DNA from: Strigamia acuminata | Taxonomy: Eukaryota; Arthropoda; Chilopoda; Geophilomorpha; Linotaeniidae | Reading direction: 5' to 3' | Length of the DNA stretch: 64,000 nt | NCBI GenBank assembly: GCA_949358305.1 | Contig: OX442315.1 | Location: 14,286,427 to 14,350,426, forward strand | In this document: in pieces, positions 1 through 10,205 of the stretch | Position numbering within the stretch: position 1 is the stretch's first letter | How the letters are laid out: each line of letters opens with the position of its first letter | The notes under the pieces: model-generated | Told to the model about the DNA's origin: nothing | Seen by the model: the letters and a program-made list of their open reading frames with translations, nothing else | The model's database searches: none | Made by a program: the position numbers and the translations under genes

Positions 1-1851
1 TTCTTCAATGACTTCGAATGAGTTGGCGGGTTTTTGGGTTACTCCATACTTATCGAAAGCCAAATCGCAACGAGAAGCGACTTTTTTAAACGAGAGTCCA
101 GTTCCGATGTTTGGAATTGCGCAATCGAGTCGGGACCGGTAAGATGATGTGCTCGAAACGCTAGTCGAGGTTACGGGAATCTTGGCGGTGGCAGCCGTGG
201 TGGTTGACATGTTAAAGTTGGCGCCGGACGTCGTTGTCGTAGTTACATTGCGCCCTGGAAATTGCGCATAAGTAATCGGCGTCACTGGCAAAGTCGGAAC
301 TTTTGAAGGTTTTGCCTGCTGACACGCTGGAACTTCGGTTGCTGGTGCAATTGGCGAGATCGTGTACGTTTGTGAAAATACATCGGCCGAAGCAACAGAG
401 ACGGTTGAAGCTGGAAAAAGATCGGCAGATAAATTAATATTTAAATTGTCAATATCAGGGTTAATTTGTAAATTCGGCGTTGACGCTGATGACGGTGCGT
501 TTACGGCTGGTGTCAGTCTAGCGCTCATTGGCGGTCCACGTGGCCGAGAAAAATCAGTTTTGGCAGACGGAAAGTCGATGTCACGAATGTCAATCATCTT
601 TCGTTCCAGTCTGCGCACATCACTTATTTTGGCGGTGGGAACACTACCACGAATTTCGTTGGTGATGTCCAGAATCGACGGGGTCACACTCATGGTGGAT
701 TGCACGTCAAATTCTGTAGGTCTAGCGGTCACAACAGATTGTTGAGAATCGTCCATGTTCTCTTTGCGCAATGTTTCTTGCGCAGAATCGTCCGCTAACA
801 CTGGTGATTCGGGAATAAACTGCAGTTGTGGCACTGGTCGTAGCGCCATTTCTGTTGGTGGAGTGGAGAATTCAACGTTAGACACAGTGGAATTTGAGTA
901 CAAACTTTCGGTGTCCTCCTTGGTGGTAATGGTGAGCGTCGCCATCTTTTCGGCTGCTTTGGCAACCGTCTCGGCCGAAGGTCTGGGCACGAATTGTTCC
1001 GTCTTCGTGTCGCGAGTTGGGTCGTGCGGGAGCGCCGATGACGATGTTGCCAAAGTGTTGCGCACCTTGATGGCTAATTGTTGCTCTCGATTTGGATTTC
1101 GATTTATCGAGCATGGTGGCCTACGTTGGTAAAAATATGGCAGCGCGGTATCAGAGTTGTCGTCGATAGTGGCGAGGTCTCCCAGCGATTCCAATGCAAT
1201 GCTGATTTGCTCTTGAAGACTCGCATCGGTCCCAGGAAAGCTGTGGAAGAATTGGGGCAACGTCGGTTGCGCTTCGTCCACTTCCCGCTGCTCCTGGTCC
1301 ATCGGGTCCAAACCGGCGATTTCGTCGGCGAGCAAATTCGGCACTTGCGCAAATGTAACGCGCATTAACTCGGCTGTCGGGTAAATCCAACTTCTGGGCA
1401 CGATCCTCACTTGTCGCGCCTCTCGCTGGAGTCGATGCCAATATTTGAAATGACCGGCGCGGAATCTTTGCACCATGGCTGGTGTACCGTTTGGTGGCCG
1501 AAATTGTGGAAACTCCACCCCGATTAGGTATACTTTGTCCTGCACACGACGAAACAGGCACCAGCCATAAATCTGGCGCATCCACACACGATGAAATCCG
1601 CGTCGAAGATCGCCCCGCCCGTCACACGCTCGGCAAATCTTATCCAAGCCTGAAACAACCAGTTCGTACCCGTATCCGGAACAAACCGGGCATATCTCGA
1701 AGTTGGGATAGCTGTGTTCACGTGGATCGTTCGGATGCCAGCATGGAAATTTGGGCGGCCCGACTGCGTGGAGTGGCGGTTCGGCAAAGTTCTTCGGGTA
1801 AGGTTCGCCCGGAAAATCCTCTTTGCAACGACACACATGCTTGTCGGCCAT
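1..1851 (-). CDS. Third ORF of Gypsy-like element, with two CXXCXGXG zinc motifs (partial)
   Basis: Reading the minus strand from the ATG at 1851, the frame stays open for exactly 617 codons to the window edge, so the C-terminus is missing. The N-terminus is Cys/His-rich: a CRC at residues 7-9, then CPVCSGYG at about 54-61 and CRACDGRG at about 73-80. Both match the CXXCXGXG repeat of DnaJ-type zinc centres. Residues from about 250 on are low-complexity, rich in Ser/Thr/Pro. I see no signal peptide or membrane segment, so it does not look like an envelope protein. It lies 724 nt downstream of pol on the same strand and shares that element's excess of GCGCAA words, which suggests it belongs to the element. 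It could instead be a neighbouring repeat. Function unknown. Expression might need splicing, since a possible acceptor (CAATTAG) lies shortly upstream of the ATG. Confidence 0.55.
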   Translation of the reverse strand, partial: MADKHVCRCKEDFPGEPYPKNFAEPPLHAVGPPKFPCWHPNDPREHSYPNFEICPVCSGYGYELVVSGLDKICRACDGRGDLRRGFHRVWMRQIYGWCLFRRVQDKVYLIGVEFPQFRPPNGTPAMVQRFRAGHFKYWHRLQREARQVRIVPRSWIYPTAELMRVTFAQVPNLLADEIAGLDPMDQEQREVDEAQPTLPQFFHSFPGTDASLQEQISIALESLGDLATIDDNSDTALPYFYQRRPPCSINRNPNREQQLAIKVRNTLATSSSALPHDPTRDTKTEQFVPRPSAETVAKAAEKMATLTITTKEDTESLYSNSTVSNVEFSTPPTEMALRPVPQLQFIPESPVLADDSAQETLRKENMDDSQQSVVTARPTEFDVQSTMSVTPSILDITNEIRGSVPTAKISDVRRLERKMIDIRDIDFPSAKTDFSRPRGPPMSARLTPAVNAPSSASTPNLQINPDIDNLNINLSADLFPASTVSVASADVFSQTYTISPIAPATEVPACQQAKPSKVPTLPVTPITYAQFPGRNVTTTTTSGANFNMSTTTAATAKIPVTSTSVSSTSSYRSRLDCAIPNIGTGLSFKKVASRCDLAFDKYGVTQKPANSFEVIEE

Positions 1852-2574
1852 GTTGTCTCAACGAGATGTAATTGTGCCTAATTGATTTCAATCATTGGGG
1901 TTATATACACAAATTGAAACAATGAACATATCACAAACGTTACTTACAATTAGAATTGCGCAAATTATGAACGCGCACACAACACAAAACACGAAAGTCA
2001 ACACATGAAGTTAATCCATAGGAGAAGAATGCACAAGTGTCAAACGCTTCGAGAACTTTCTCACACAGGTGTCATATGAGCACATGGGTATAAGGTGTGG
2101 GTGTTAGAGACTATAGTCGTAACTGTTTTAATAGAACGACGTACTCTAGTGTGAAGAATTGGAAGTTAGCGAAAGATTGTAAATGAATGTTCTAGAAGGA
2201 ATAGTCAATTTTAACATTGATCTTCAATGAGAAAGTTTAGCATATGCAAATCTAGACACACATAGGTACATATAACTAAATGGAAATAATAAATTGGGAA
2301 AATAAATAATCTAAACACGTGGTGTTTTGAAAATGCAATTAAAAGTGTCACACTCTAGTGGGCAATTTTGTCCTCACTGGAAATGGACTTAGTCAATTTT
2401 GAAATGAACAAATATGAAACGTAAAACGAATAACATAAAACATAAAATATTTAAGAATAAAGAAACATAAAAACATAAATGAAATTTTTCTTTAAAGTAA
2501 CGATGGAATTACACCGGATTACTTGGGTTTTTTTTTTTTTTTTCTTTTTTTTTTTTGAAAAATAAATAGAAAAA
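1852..2574 (-). other. Non-coding spacer between pol and third ORF, with long homopurine tract
   Basis: No ORF or recognisable gene is present. On the minus strand, just after the pol stop, there is an almost pure A tract (plus-strand T-rich 2526-2556). It could be a polypurine tract or simple low-complexity DNA. The 5' LTR sequence does not recur here, so the 3' LTR is not in this spacer. Confidence 0.5.
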
Positions 2575-5500
2575 TTATTTAAAAGAAAGAAAATAAGCAG
2601 TGAAAATATCTAGTGTGTTAGCAGTATAATTTTCGACATGCTTGTCGATGATTTCGACATCTTTCAGGGTTAGGAAATTAACTTGCGCAAAATGCCAATG
2701 GCGAAGTTCAACAACGTTGTATGGTTGTGTTTTTCTGCCATTTTGGTCCATTAAGATAACAGTGTTGGGGCCCACCAATTTATGAATGATGTAGACTCCT
2801 TCAGTTCGCTGGCGTAAGCCTGCTGCAAACTGTCTGTCGGCGGAAGAGGGTTGTCGATTGCGCAACGTCACCCAATCGCCAGGGCGAAAGTCATGAGCGC
2901 GACGTTTTAAATCGAACCATTTTTTGTGGCGGATCTGGGATTCGCGCAAATTGTTCATCGCCCTTTCTCGCATGGTGCGCATTTGCTCATGGAGGTTTTC
3001 AGCCTCAGATGGTGGTAAAGGTTCCCCGTCATCTATGTCACTATCAATATCACCAGGGAATCTGGCTTCTTGGCCTGTAACTAACTTAAATGGAGAATAC
3101 TTTAATGAAATTTGGTACGCCGAATTGATTGCCAAAACAAAATAGCCGATATTTACATCCCACCTATCGTGGTCGTCTATGTAAGCTAAAATGCAGTTTT
3201 TTAAGGATTGGTTCAGGCGTTCGGCAATGTTGCCTTGGGGGTGGTACGCTGCAGTGTAGCGGTTTACTGCACCTAATTGCTGGATTTGGCTGCGAAACTC
3301 AGGTGACCTGAACGCGGGGGCATTGTCGCTGATAATGATTTTGGGAAAACCCCAGCGTTTCGTAAATTTCTGAATTTGCGCAACTGAAGTTGCGATAGTC
3401 GAATCTTCTGTTAGTCTTACGTCTAACCAACGACTTGCTGAGTCGACCATTACAAAGGCGTAGCAATGGCCGCCCACTGAACGTGGTTTCTTGCCATAAT
3501 AATCAATGTAAATTGCAGAGAACAAGTGGCGCGCTCTCGACATTATCATTTTGCCATAAGGCAAGCGATTCAATGGTTTCGCGCGTTGACAAGCCTCGCA
3601 AACTTGAATCCAAGTTTGAACATCTTCTCTCATTTTGGGCCAATATACACGCGTCTTTAAACGATGGAGTGTTTTTTCTCTTCCCATGTGTCCCACTACT
3701 GGAGGGTAATGCATTGCGCGGAAATATCGTTCGCGCAATTCCAAGGGGAGATAAATTTGACGCCTCTTGCGTATTTCATTAATATGAACTGGTGGAAAAC
3801 GACACAACATATCTTTATGCATACCAAAATTTTGCGCGCCTTTTTGAATTTGCGCAGCTTCGACTGGATCGACCGGCAGCATTTGAGCAGTTAAGTAGTA
3901 TATCAACTCACGCGACCACGGATCTTGTCTCTGTGCGGCTATTATTTCAGCGGCGTCTGGAAGCATTTCAAATGGTGGATGTTCAATAGGTGGATCGTGT
4001 TCCAATTCAGCCTGTTGCTCCGCTTCAGTGAGCCTTCTGTCTGATTCTGTAAATGTTCGTTCAGATCTCGGGCGCAGTCTTGTCGGAGTTCGAGGCATTC
4101 CACCTCTTGGCACTGGATACTCCACCGGCGAAGGAAAATCCCGAATCGGACTAAAACTGTCTGTGTCGGATGACGACGTGTCGGAGTCCGGCTCGGAAGG
4201 GTACCCATCGGGGAGTTGGTGTCCAGAAGGCCCTGGTCCGGGGTCAAACACTGGTGGCACAGTCGGTGCTGTATCAGTTGTCGTTGACGGCGAAGACGCA
4301 GGAGAGGTTGGAGGAATAGGAGATTGTGATATTGGGATGGTTTGTGTGGGAGAAGGTGTTGGAAAATTTGGAATTTGGATAGGAGTTGATTTTGGTGTAG
4401 GTTTTGGTTTTGGTGGCAAAATATGAGAGGGAATTCCAGCTGACTTTCGGGGTCGTCCTTTAGGTCTAGGAATTGGTGGAGTTGGTATTTTGGAAACCGA
4501 AGTTGGTGTGGAAATAATTTTTTTACGAGGAGGTAAAATATGAGAGGGAATCCCAGATGACTTTTTGGGTATTCCTTTTGGTTTTGAAGTGAGGGGAGTT
4601 GGTGCTGAAGGAATGGAAACTTCTGATTTGCTTGAAGCACTGGGTTGGTCAGGGAGCGTAGGAGTAGGAATGGGAACAGGAATAGGACTAGGAAGGGCTG
4701 TGGGAATAGGTGAAACCGCTGAACGAGGTGCTTTCGGCGTCCTTTTGCCTTTTCCGACTCTCTGTGCTTTTAATAATTTTGGTTGTTTCCATTTCTTTAT
4801 ATTAGCTCCATATCTCGGTAGTTTTGGAGATATTTTCGGAACTAAAGTGGGATCTCTTAATCTAGCTCGAGTCCTTGTCGCAATAGCACGTTTGGCGCGA
4901 GGGGAGAGCACTGGAATTATCATAATTTTACGTGGTCGTCCTCTTTTCTTCGTTAATATCGGAATCAACGAATGTTGTCTGCGCGCTCGAAGTGGCACTG
5001 AAACACGAACTGTTGGAGAATTAGGTGAAATTAAAGGTAATGTAACTGGAGTTGTTTGTTGAGTTGGTTGCGTAACTGGAGTTGACGCAGCTGTTGAAGT
5101 GGGTTGCGCAATTTGAGTTGGCGCATTGGATGGTGTAGTGGTCGTTGTAATTCGACGAGGAATGAGGGATTTCCTTTTTCCTTTCTTTTGTTTAGTTGGT
5201 GAAATGGCTGAAATTAAAGTTGATTTAATGAATTTATCTTTGAACATTTTCTTAAATTGTCTATTAATGTCTTTTGGCAACTCAGTAATGATGGACAATG
5301 CTGGCCATTGGTTACAGTCATCAAAATATGCTGTGTAGCAGGCTTCATCGACGAGTGGACTGTCATCTTCCTCGTCGTGTTCGGGTGGATCGACTGGTGC
5401 TCTGCTTAGTGCGTCGGCCACTCGATTTTTGCATCCTGAGCAGTGCAGGAAAGTGAATTTGTATTCGCTTAGTGAGAGTACCCAACGAGCAAGTCGGCCA

Positions 5501-8319
5501 GTTGGTTCTCTTTGTTGAAATAACCACTTCAAAGAACGATGATCACTCTCTAAATAAAATGGCATCATTTCTAAATAAGCGCGGAAACGTTTCACCGCCC
5601 ACACGGCTGCTAGGCACTCAATTTCAGTCACATTATAGTTTTTTTCAGCACTGTTAAGCGCACGAGAAGCGAAAGCTATTGGTATCCTTTCTCCTGCGTC
5701 ATTTAATTGCATTAAAGCCGACCCCAAACCGGAGTAGCTTGCATCTGTTTGAAGGATGAATGGCTTTTTCCAGCTGGGAAAACGTCTCTTCAGCGTTGGA
5801 GTCGCTATTTGATCTTTAAGATAATCAAAAGCTTCCTGTTGCGCTTCGTTCCAATGCCAAACAGTATCTTTTTTGAGTAGTGGTCGGAATACCTCACTTG
5901 TCTTGGAAAAGTTCGCAATAAAAGATTGATAATAACCCACCATACCTTTGAAACGTTGTAACTCGCGCAAATTTGTTGGCGCAGGATAGTTTTGGATAGC
6001 TGACACTTTTTTCGGATTTGGAGAAATCTGACCAGATTCCACGATGTGGCCCAAAACTTCGAGGCGCTGTTGACAGAGCTCGGTCTTGTTGGCGTTCATG
6101 GTGAAACCGGCATTAAATAATTCCTCCAAAACGAGGCGCAAATGTTGAACATGCTCCTCAAATGTTTTGCTAAAAATAATAACATCATCAATGTATACAA
6201 ATACGAATTTATATAAATATTTGGCCAAAGTCTTATTCATCGCTCTTTGGAGTGTTGCAGGACCGTTGATGGGGCCAAAGGGCATACGAACGTATTCGAA
6301 CAGTCCTCGGTGTGTTATGAAGGCCAAGAATCGCTCATCTCCCTTGCGCACTCCAATTTGGTGAAAGGCCTCGCGCCCGTCGATTATCGAGAACCAATGT
6401 GCACCACCTAAATACGCAAATATATTGTCTATGTCCGGAAGTGGATACACATCCGGAATTGTTTGCGCATTAATGGGTCTGAAGTCCATTGCTGTCCTCC
6501 ATTCCCCGGTCTTTTTGGGCACGACCACTGGGGCGACGGCACAATCACTTTGTGAACGGCGAATTATGCCTTGTTGAAGTTTCTTGTCAATATACTTGTC
6601 AATAATTGCCTTTTTCGCAGGGTTTACGGGTCGTACTGGAACATGGATCGGACGAAAATCCGGTTTTAGATTAACTTCATATTCCGTATTATTACATAAA
6701 CCGACTTCCTCTCGGAAAATCTGTGAAATTGGCTGTAAAGTTTCAATTAGTAGTTTGATTTGCGTAACAGTCAGATGGTTCCATAACTGGTGATAAATCC
6801 AATCGAGATCGGTCGGATTCTCACTAGGTTGATACTGCAAAAAGTTGATGTTGTAAACACTTGAATTTGAGTCGTTCTCACCATTAACAGGTTGCGCAGT
6901 TGTTCTGGAGTCATTAATTAACTTCTTTTTGTCGTTAATGTCTTTGGCTCGTTGCGCAATCAATTGTTTGGCGATGGGACGAATAACATTCAATTTATGA
7001 CGAAGGCGGCGCAATCGACGAAATTGACTTATCGTTAACTTACGAGAAATTGTCTTTTTTACTTTACTCGAAGTCCTCGAAATTTCCTTTCGTTTCGGTG
7101 ACCAGATGTTCGACCACGTTGTTCGACTGCGATGCCTAATTGTTTTTACTTGTCTTTGTGAGTCGTCGTTTGGATACTCAAAAACCTCATTTTTCAATGG
7201 TTGGTGTAACAGCAGCACACAGTTAATATCACTGGGTGGCGCAGGCTTCTTGAGTATTTTATTTGGAACAATCTCACTTATTTTAACTGGCGGAGTGGCT
7301 GATTTATCCAGTTCCTCCGGTGCCATTGGAAATACGAGAATGGACTCGGATTTTTTGGCGTCTTCATAGGTCACGAATTTACGAATTTCGTCTGAGCCAG
7401 CCAAGCTCCACTGGCTCCTTCCATGATCGATGGTAGCTCCGACTGCTTGGTTAAAGTCTCGTCCGAGGATCAAGTCATTTTTGGCATCAGGCAACACTAA
7501 ACACACGAATTTCACCACTCCTAACGGCGCTCGCAACGCAAGCGTCACTGATTTTGAAGCAGTAACCACGTGTCCGGATGCGACCTGTACCTTTTCATGT
7601 AAATTAATAAATTCGAGTCCCATTTTTTCGTGAAGTTGTTGAAATAATTCCTCGCTCATGATACAAGTTTGAGCACCTGAATCTAAAAGCGCGGTAAATG
7701 ACACATTTGCCCAAGATATTTTTACGCATGGAGCTTCTCTGCGCAATCTATCGGCGCGTGTTATCTCAATAATTGGTTCTTGAGATTCTTTAAGCTCTTC
7801 CGAGGTCAACATGACAAAAGATACCTTCATTGGAGTGATCACTTCCTTGGGTGCTTCCGCTGAATTGACACTGGAAGTAGGCTTAATAATGGGTATTTTA
7901 AAGTTTTTACTCACATTCTTGGTGATTTGTTTCTGTGCAGTCGCAGCTTGCAGGGCTGTCGACTTTGAAACAGGTCCAGATACTAATTGGAAAGCCACAG
8001 GTTGCAAAACTGAAGTTTTCCGTTGATTCGTCACTATCGATGATGAAGATGGAGGTGTGGACGATACAACACTAATTCCTGGTTTAGACTCACTAGGAGT
8101 GATAGAAGGAGTAGTTGTTGTTGGAATAATCCTATCGGAAATGTTCTCGTCAAGGGTGATGTCGGGTGGGGCACGTCTTGTTGATTCCACACGTTTTACG
8201 CTTGTGGAGACCGGTTGATTTACTTGCGGCCTGGTTCCGCCGGTCGCGGGAACTTCAGGCCGTCGGAGTTTTCCTGCCTCTCGAAAACTTTGTAGCACAC
8301 AGGACAAATGGGGCGCCAA
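2575..8319 (-). CDS. pol: Ty3/Gypsy-type Pol polyprotein (PR-RT-RH-linker-IN)
   Basis: This is an uninterrupted frame of 1914 aa. The aspartic protease has LLDSGAQ near residue 211. The reverse transcriptase has the YIDD catalytic box near 709, and RNase H follows with TDAS near 857 and ESDH downstream. A long Pro/Ser/Thr/Lys-rich linker covers about 980-1430. The integrase has an HHCC zinc module (from about 1535) and a catalytic triad: YIDYYG near 1604, SDNAPAF near 1661 and an Asp-Glu spacing of about 35 to NIAERLNQ. PR-RT-RH-IN is the Ty3/Gypsy order. Odd points are the linker of roughly 450 residues with two AT-hook-like cores (KRGRPRK near 1125, KGRPRK near 1285) and an 18-residue repeat ending in GIPSHILPP. 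It overlaps the end of gag by 100 nt in the -1 frame, so expression by -1 frameshifting is likely. No stop or frameshift breaks it. Confidence 0.93.
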   Translation of the reverse strand: MAPHLSCVLQSFREAGKLRRPEVPATGGTRPQVNQPVSTSVKRVESTRRAPPDITLDENISDRIIPTTTTPSITPSESKPGISVVSSTPPSSSSIVTNQRKTSVLQPVAFQLVSGPVSKSTALQAATAQKQITKNVSKNFKIPIIKPTSSVNSAEAPKEVITPMKVSFVMLTSEELKESQEPIIEITRADRLRREAPCVKISWANVSFTALLDSGAQTCIMSEELFQQLHEKMGLEFINLHEKVQVASGHVVTASKSVTLALRAPLGVVKFVCLVLPDAKNDLILGRDFNQAVGATIDHGRSQWSLAGSDEIRKFVTYEDAKKSESILVFPMAPEELDKSATPPVKISEIVPNKILKKPAPPSDINCVLLLHQPLKNEVFEYPNDDSQRQVKTIRHRSRTTWSNIWSPKRKEISRTSSKVKKTISRKLTISQFRRLRRLRHKLNVIRPIAKQLIAQRAKDINDKKKLINDSRTTAQPVNGENDSNSSVYNINFLQYQPSENPTDLDWIYHQLWNHLTVTQIKLLIETLQPISQIFREEVGLCNNTEYEVNLKPDFRPIHVPVRPVNPAKKAIIDKYIDKKLQQGIIRRSQSDCAVAPVVVPKKTGEWRTAMDFRPINAQTIPDVYPLPDIDNIFAYLGGAHWFSIIDGREAFHQIGVRKGDERFLAFITHRGLFEYVRMPFGPINGPATLQRAMNKTLAKYLYKFVFVYIDDVIIFSKTFEEHVQHLRLVLEELFNAGFTMNANKTELCQQRLEVLGHIVESGQISPNPKKVSAIQNYPAPTNLRELQRFKGMVGYYQSFIANFSKTSEVFRPLLKKDTVWHWNEAQQEAFDYLKDQIATPTLKRRFPSWKKPFILQTDASYSGLGSALMQLNDAGERIPIAFASRALNSAEKNYNVTEIECLAAVWAVKRFRAYLEMMPFYLESDHRSLKWLFQQREPTGRLARWVLSLSEYKFTFLHCSGCKNRVADALSRAPVDPPEHDEEDDSPLVDEACYTAYFDDCNQWPALSIITELPKDINRQFKKMFKDKFIKSTLISAISPTKQKKGKRKSLIPRRITTTTTPSNAPTQIAQPTSTAASTPVTQPTQQTTPVTLPLISPNSPTVRVSVPLRARRQHSLIPILTKKRGRPRKIMIIPVLSPRAKRAIATRTRARLRDPTLVPKISPKLPRYGANIKKWKQPKLLKAQRVGKGKRTPKAPRSAVSPIPTALPSPIPVPIPTPTLPDQPSASSKSEVSIPSAPTPLTSKPKGIPKKSSGIPSHILPPRKKIISTPTSVSKIPTPPIPRPKGRPRKSAGIPSHILPPKPKPTPKSTPIQIPNFPTPSPTQTIPISQSPIPPTSPASSPSTTTDTAPTVPPVFDPGPGPSGHQLPDGYPSEPDSDTSSSDTDSFSPIRDFPSPVEYPVPRGGMPRTPTRLRPRSERTFTESDRRLTEAEQQAELEHDPPIEHPPFEMLPDAAEIIAAQRQDPWSRELIYYLTAQMLPVDPVEAAQIQKGAQNFGMHKDMLCRFPPVHINEIRKRRQIYLPLELRERYFRAMHYPPVVGHMGREKTLHRLKTRVYWPKMREDVQTWIQVCEACQRAKPLNRLPYGKMIMSRARHLFSAIYIDYYGKKPRSVGGHCYAFVMVDSASRWLDVRLTEDSTIATSVAQIQKFTKRWGFPKIIISDNAPAFRSPEFRSQIQQLGAVNRYTAAYHPQGNIAERLNQSLKNCILAYIDDHDRWDVNIGYFVLAINSAYQISLKYSPFKLVTGQEARFPGDIDSDIDDGEPLPPSEAENLHEQMRTMRERAMNNLRESQIRHKKWFDLKRRAHDFRPGDWVTLRNRQPSSADRQFAAGLRQRTEGVYIIHKLVGPNTVILMDQNGRKTQPYNVVELRHWHFAQVNFLTLKDVEIIDKHVENYTANTLDIFTAYFLSFK

Positions 8320-10127
8320 GTCGTGTTATCAATCATGTACCACCAATCCTTTCTCGTTTTGCGCCAAGCTGCACCTTTTTCGGGAAACTTGACGCTTGTT
8401 GGAGGTTTTGGTGATGGCGCAAATGTAACAACAGAGGTAGAACAGACATGGTCCTTTGGGAGATCTGCAGGGGGCGCAATTGTGGTTGAATTTACTGAAA
8501 TGTTCACCTTTTGCGCGGCTCCGGCGACAGAACTCTTTTTGGTTTCCACTTCCGATTCCGATTCACTGCTGCTACTTGAACTCGGCTCCTGTGGCGGCGA
8601 AGGTTGCTCGGGTCGGGCTTCCAACGCAGCTAGTTCTAACATAAGCTGTTGTTTACGATAGCGCGTAAAACGTTTGGCGTCGTGGGACGTGGAGGTTTTA
8701 GATTCGGCTTCACCTCTGGACTTGTCCACGGATTTCAACACGGTGGGAGACGAAGGGTTTACCTCTGAAAGGGGTGCAAATTGATCAACGAGACCCAAAT
8801 GTTTATACTCAGTTTTGCGATGAGAGTCGAGTAGTAGTCGATTGTCTACGTCGTTTCCTATTTGGATTGCTTCGTCAATTGTTTTGACGTGCATTGTTCT
8901 CAAAAGTTGGACGACGTCAGACAGTAGCATGTTCTGTGCCTTCTCCCATTGTAATCCAGGGTCTGTGTAGCCTGCAATTTCTAAATAATATATTATTTCG
9001 CTGAGAAAAGTCATGGTGGACTCTCCACTGCGTTGCTTTCGATTTGCAATTTTCACATTGGCTGCCGCTGAATTCATGGAGAATGCCTTACGAAACAATA
9101 CCTCGAACTCAATCCATGTTTTGGGTTTTGGTTTTAATGCGAGCCACCAACGTTGCGCCTTGTTGCGGGTTGCTTGAATTATATTCACTTTTAAATACTC
9201 TTCCTCGGGCATGCGGGTGGAATACATATGCGCAAATAATTGCGCAAGAAACAAATTAACAGAGTCAAGTGTGGCCTTCTCAGGGTCGAAACGTGGGAGT
9301 TTTTCCTTATTATTGTTGTATCCTCGGGAAGAGTCTTCTCGTCTCACTCGTATTGATGGTAGAGATAATTGGGCCCTTACTCCGGATGGGTGCCCTGTGT
9401 TGTTAATTTTGGCACATAATAAAGAATTCATCACCTGCTGATTGGCTTTTGTTGAATCCATAATTTGTGATGCCACAGACGGACATTGAGTAAAAGTAGT
9501 GGCCTGCGTCATTACCGGTGGCGTTGTGGTTGTAAACGTCGGTTGCGCAGTGATGGTGGTGGGCGCAAATTGTTGTTGGTGGCTTGCTCCTCCACAATGA
9601 GGAACTTCCGTGAAAAGTTCATTTCCTAATGGTGCCGAATTGCCTTTTACCCTTATGGATCCATGAGAGGACCCACCATCCTCTGACGGGGGTGTCGTTG
9701 GATGTGGAGGGCTGGTGCCTTGTTGGTAAATGCTACGCATTTCTTTGAGTAATCCCTGTGCCTGAACGAAAAACTGATTACGAATATCACACATCAATAA
9801 AGCTTCGGAATGTAAAATCGTCGGATTCATTGATATTCCTGACGTGCCAGGAGTGAAGAAAGCGGGAGGCACGAGCTGATATGCTGGTGTTGACGTGGCA
9901 ACTGTCGTTGGCGCAGAAATGTTTACGCCAGGTATTTGAGCCGACATGCTGTCACGAAATGTTGGCGGCATTGAATTTGCAATGGTTATCAATAACTCAC
10001 TTTGCTCCGCTCGTGCTCGCCTTAAACGCTCATAACGCTGCCAGTCGAGAGACGAAGCCAGCTCGTCCAAATCAAAGGGGTCTCGTACAGTGGGGTTTTC
10101 CTCACCGTTTCCCAACTCATTCGACAT
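8220..10127 (-). CDS. gag: Gypsy-like Gag protein
   Basis: This 635-aa frame lies between the primer-binding site and pol, in the position expected for Gag. The middle (about residues 280-430) has the helical, Trp-containing pattern of a retrotransposon Gag core, including RWWLALKPKPKTWIEFE and a segment near FRKAFSMNSAAA. Flanking parts are low-complexity and Ser/Pro/Thr-rich. There is no CCHC zinc knuckle. The only Cys pair near the C-terminus is CPVC in a Trp-rich segment, which is atypical. The first Met is preferred because it lies about 80 nt downstream of the primer site. A GTGAGG shortly after the start could act as a splice donor for a downstream ORF, as in env-bearing Gypsy elements, but this is inference. 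Confidence 0.82.
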   Translation of the reverse strand: MSNELGNGEENPTVRDPFDLDELASSLDWQRYERLRRARAEQSELLITIANSMPPTFRDSMSAQIPGVNISAPTTVATSTPAYQLVPPAFFTPGTSGISMNPTILHSEALLMCDIRNQFFVQAQGLLKEMRSIYQQGTSPPHPTTPPSEDGGSSHGSIRVKGNSAPLGNELFTEVPHCGGASHQQQFAPTTITAQPTFTTTTPPVMTQATTFTQCPSVASQIMDSTKANQQVMNSLLCAKINNTGHPSGVRAQLSLPSIRVRREDSSRGYNNNKEKLPRFDPEKATLDSVNLFLAQLFAHMYSTRMPEEEYLKVNIIQATRNKAQRWWLALKPKPKTWIEFEVLFRKAFSMNSAAANVKIANRKQRSGESTMTFLSEIIYYLEIAGYTDPGLQWEKAQNMLLSDVVQLLRTMHVKTIDEAIQIGNDVDNRLLLDSHRKTEYKHLGLVDQFAPLSEVNPSSPTVLKSVDKSRGEAESKTSTSHDAKRFTRYRKQQLMLELAALEARPEQPSPPQEPSSSSSSESESEVETKKSSVAGAAQKVNISVNSTTIAPPADLPKDHVCSTSVVTFAPSPKPPTSVKFPEKGAAWRKTRKDWWYMIDNTTWRPICPVCYKVFERQENSDGLKFPRPAEPGRK

Positions 10128-10205
10128 GATGAAAAAATAATGAGAATGATTAATAATTTAAACGAAAACTTAACTTTCTTGCGCGTTTTCAGCCTAAATA
10201 AGCGA

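Noticed and set aside
1846-1860. GGCCATGTTGTC at the third-ORF start looks like a second LTR/primer-site junction (compare CGCCATGTTGTC at 10221).
   Set aside because: The adjoining sequence lacks a T-arm GAATCC, and 1852-2574 shows no similarity to the 5' LTR. The ATG opens a 617-codon frame instead.
4028-5338. Several plus-strand ORFs opposite the Pol linker.
   Set aside because: They are shadows of a low-complexity Pro-rich coding region. No domain is seen, and pol is clearly on the minus strand.
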